DNA of 22,455 nucleotides, taken from the NCBI GenBank assembly GCA_016189845.1, contig JACPRT010000099.1:1-22455 (forward strand). The letters are read 5' to 3'. The translations under genes were made by a program, and so were the position numbers. The DNA is from Chloroflexota bacterium (GTDB lineage: Bacteria > Chloroflexota > Dehalococcoidia > Lucifugimonadales > Lucifugimonadaceae). This document shows, in pieces, positions 20,773-22,455 of the stretch. Every line of letters starts with the position of its first letter. Positions within the stretch are counted from its first letter, which is position 1. The notes below the pieces were generated by a model, which was not told the origin of the DNA, searched no databases, and saw nothing but the letters and a program-made list of their open reading frames with translations.

Positions 20773-22455
20773 TTATTCGTCCCGCCTCGTCAGCATGTGG
20801 AGCGGGAGGCGCGCATATTCGATCGCCATCCGGCCCAGGGCCGCGGCGGCCACGAGCGCGAGGCCGCCGAATACCAGCATGACCGGCAGCCACTCCATCG
20901 AGAGAACGAACGGGGGCAGCACCGGGCGACCGGATTCGGTATGCGAAACGGAGTCGACCGCAACCCTGGTCATCGCGACCCCGGCTACGGTGCCGAGCAG
21001 CAGCCCGACCAGGGTGATGGACAGCTGTTCGATTGCCATGGCGCCCAACTGGGCCGAGCGAGCCAGGCCGAGGGCGCGCAGGAAGCCCGACTCGACGCGG
21101 GTGCGGCTCAGGTAGGAACCCAGGTAGGTCAGGAGGCCGAGTCCCGCCACCGCGAGCGTGGCGACCGTGGCTACCAGCCCGACACCTCGCCATCCGGCCA
21201 CGGTGAGCGGATCTATCAGATAGCTCGACTCCAGGCCAGGCCGGTCGATGATCTCTGCGCCTGCGCCTACTGCCGCGCGCACCCGCTCCAGGGCGGGCCG
21301 ATGCAGGGCCGGATCGGTGGCCACGAACACTTCCTGCATGCGAGCCCCCGGGCTGGCGGCGCCCCGGAGTTCGGCGTAGCGCTGGAGCGTCCCGAGGTCG
21401 ACGATCGCGAACCCCTTGTCGTCCGGGTCCATGGTCGGAAACAGCCGCACCGAATCCACGATCATCATCGGCGTGAGGCTGCCGCTCAGCCCGCCGACGA
21501 ATCTGTCCCCGACGTTGAAGCCATTCCTGATCAGGAAATCCTCGCTGGCGATGATCGGGATCGGCGAGGCGTTCGCCGTGCGATAGATGCCGCGGACACC
21601 GGAATCGGTGCCACGCCCGATCGTCAGGCGCGCCACCGATCCGCCCGGGTGCGCGCCGACCTGGCTTTTTGCGCCGGCCTCATTCTCGGGCACGACGTCG
21701 AACCCGACGTCGAAGCCCTGCGATGTTGGGAGCGGCGTCCACAGATCGCGCCGCTCGAAGTCGACGAGCACCGTCGCCTCGCCATCCTCCCCGTCCAGCG
21801 CGGCCAGATCGTCGAAGAACACGGACGACGGCGAACCGGCGTCGCCGCCGACCGGCTCATACGTCAGGATCGAGACGAGTCTGAATGGCTCTTCGGGCCC
21901 GTCCGGCAGCGGCGCAACCTGGCGTGCCCATGTCTCCCCTCCGATCGGGCCGAGCGTGATGGTATGGAGTCCGCCCTGGGCGTTCCGTAGTACGACCCAC
22001 AGGAAGAGCTTGGACACGCGGGGCTGGGCGCGGGTCCACATCTCGATATGCGTCGCGCCCACCGGCAGGTCGATAGGCGGAGGGTCCGCCTGCACGGGCA
22101 GCTTCACCAGCAGCTCTCCCAGCGGCTTGTCGGCGAAGTCCTCGCGGAACCAGAGCACTTCCTCGAGTCGTTCGGACTCCACGGCAAGGAGATCGAAGCC
22201 CTCTCCACGGCCGGTGGTGCCGATATCTCCGCTGGTTCGCAGGGCCAGCGACACCTCGCGCACCCCGTCAACGGCTCGTATGGCGCTCATCGTCGCCGGA
22301 CTGACCAATCCCGTGGCGCGTGCGGACGACACGTGAATGTCCGATCCGGTCTGGTAGGCGCTCCTTTCCCGGCTGCTGCGCTCGAGGGTCGAACCGAGGG
22401 CGGCGGCCAGGACCGCCAGGCCAGCGGCGAGCACCAGAAGCATCATCGGCCAGGC
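20773..22455 (-). CDS. Second FtsX-like ABC permease, C-terminal part
   Basis: The frame is open to the right edge, so the N-terminal half is missing; 561 codons are visible. They begin in a membrane helix (WPMMLLVLAAGLAVLAAALG) followed by STLERSSRERSAYQTGSDIH. This corresponds to the central helix and start of the second extracytoplasmic domain of the 1139-aa neighbour (LILTAGLGVFAASFGATLQR). An extracytoplasmic region of about 370 residues follows. Then come the terminal helices, with the FtsX loop RVESGFLRALGLARSAQL and two more hydrophobic segments. The TAA stop is 4 bp before the next permease start. The two are paralogues and may form a heterodimer served by the two downstream ATPases. 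Confidence 0.88.
   Translation of the reverse strand, partial: AWPMMLLVLAAGLAVLAAALGSTLERSSRERSAYQTGSDIHVSSARATGLVSPATMSAIRAVDGVREVSLALRTSGDIGTTGRGEGFDLLAVESERLEEVLWFREDFADKPLGELLVKLPVQADPPPIDLPVGATHIEMWTRAQPRVSKLFLWVVLRNAQGGLHTITLGPIGGETWARQVAPLPDGPEEPFRLVSILTYEPVGGDAGSPSSVFFDDLAALDGEDGEATVLVDFERRDLWTPLPTSQGFDVGFDVVPENEAGAKSQVGAHPGGSVARLTIGRGTDSGVRGIYRTANASPIPIIASEDFLIRNGFNVGDRFVGGLSGSLTPMMIVDSVRLFPTMDPDDKGFAIVDLGTLQRYAELRGAASPGARMQEVFVATDPALHRPALERVRAAVGAGAEIIDRPGLESSYLIDPLTVAGWRGVGLVATVATLAVAGLGLLTYLGSYLSRTRVESGFLRALGLARSAQLGAMAIEQLSITLVGLLLGTVAGVAMTRVAVDSVSHTESGRPVLPPFVLSMEWLPVMLVFGGLALVAAAALGRMAIEYARLPLHMLTRRDE

Noticed and set aside
1..22455. CRISPR arrays, tRNA or rRNA genes, insertion sequences, integrases or attachment sites
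   Set aside because: Reading both strands showed no regularly spaced repeats, no tRNA-like cloverleaf, no transposase or integrase, and no clear shift in base composition marking transferred DNA.

Overview
The window is a GC-rich (roughly 65-70%), gene-dense bacterial chromosome segment with short intergenic gaps. I infer a Chloroflexota-type organism, possibly Dehalococcoidia/SAR202-like. The reasons are the gene content (sortase, heme A synthesis, an enolase-superfamily dehydratase, an LmbE-type hydrolase, MacB/FtsX exporters, a CARDB lipoprotein), the absence of recognisable outer-membrane genes, and the frequent TTG/GTG starts. The phylum is inferred, not shown. I saw no tRNA, rRNA, CRISPR array, insertion sequence or phage gene.

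Layout. 1-223 (-) is the 5' end of ftsH, divergent from the translation operon infC-rpmI-rplT (494-1661, +). infC has a strong sigma70-type promoter, a structured leader and an apparent AUA start codon. A hairpin zone separates it from a convergent minus-strand group, sortase-ctaA-ctaB (4657-1725): a membrane-anchored sortase, then heme A synthase and heme O synthase for an aa3-type oxidase. tsaD (tRNA t6A synthesis) is divergent from the sortase at 4739-5794 (+).

A second minus-strand operon (8752-5779) runs: a small frame-disrupted ORF, a DUF2851 protein, a D-2-hydroxyacid dehydrogenase (ATGA overlap) and a two-helix membrane protein (TGA/TTG junction). Next are an enolase-superfamily sugar-acid dehydratase (8897-10042, -) and a large lipoprotein with three CARDB repeats and a HELGH metallopeptidase-like C-terminus (10091-12775, -). 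Divergent from these are an M20-family amidohydrolase and an HpaI-type class II aldolase (12804-14915, +).

The right third is one minus-strand export operon: a partial FtsX/MacB-like permease running off the right edge, a second complete 1139-residue permease, an ABC ATPase carrying a C-terminal AbrB-like domain, a second ABC ATPase, and an LmbE/PIG-L deacetylase.

How the genes work together. The dehydratase, aldolase and 2-hydroxyacid dehydrogenase could form a non-phosphorylative sugar-acid route (aldonate to 2-keto-3-deoxy acid to pyruvate plus aldehyde), though they are not in one operon. The exporter set looks like a MacB/LolCDE-like system with two ATPases and two permeases. Three genes without a Shine-Dalgarno sequence (sortase, dehydratase, CARDB lipoprotein) have a TATAnT hexamer exactly 7-8 nt before the start codon, which suggests leaderless transcription. 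The most distinctive items are the ATPase-AbrB fusion, the CARDB-metallopeptidase lipoprotein, the AUA-start infC with its leader hairpins, and the frame-disrupted small ORF.
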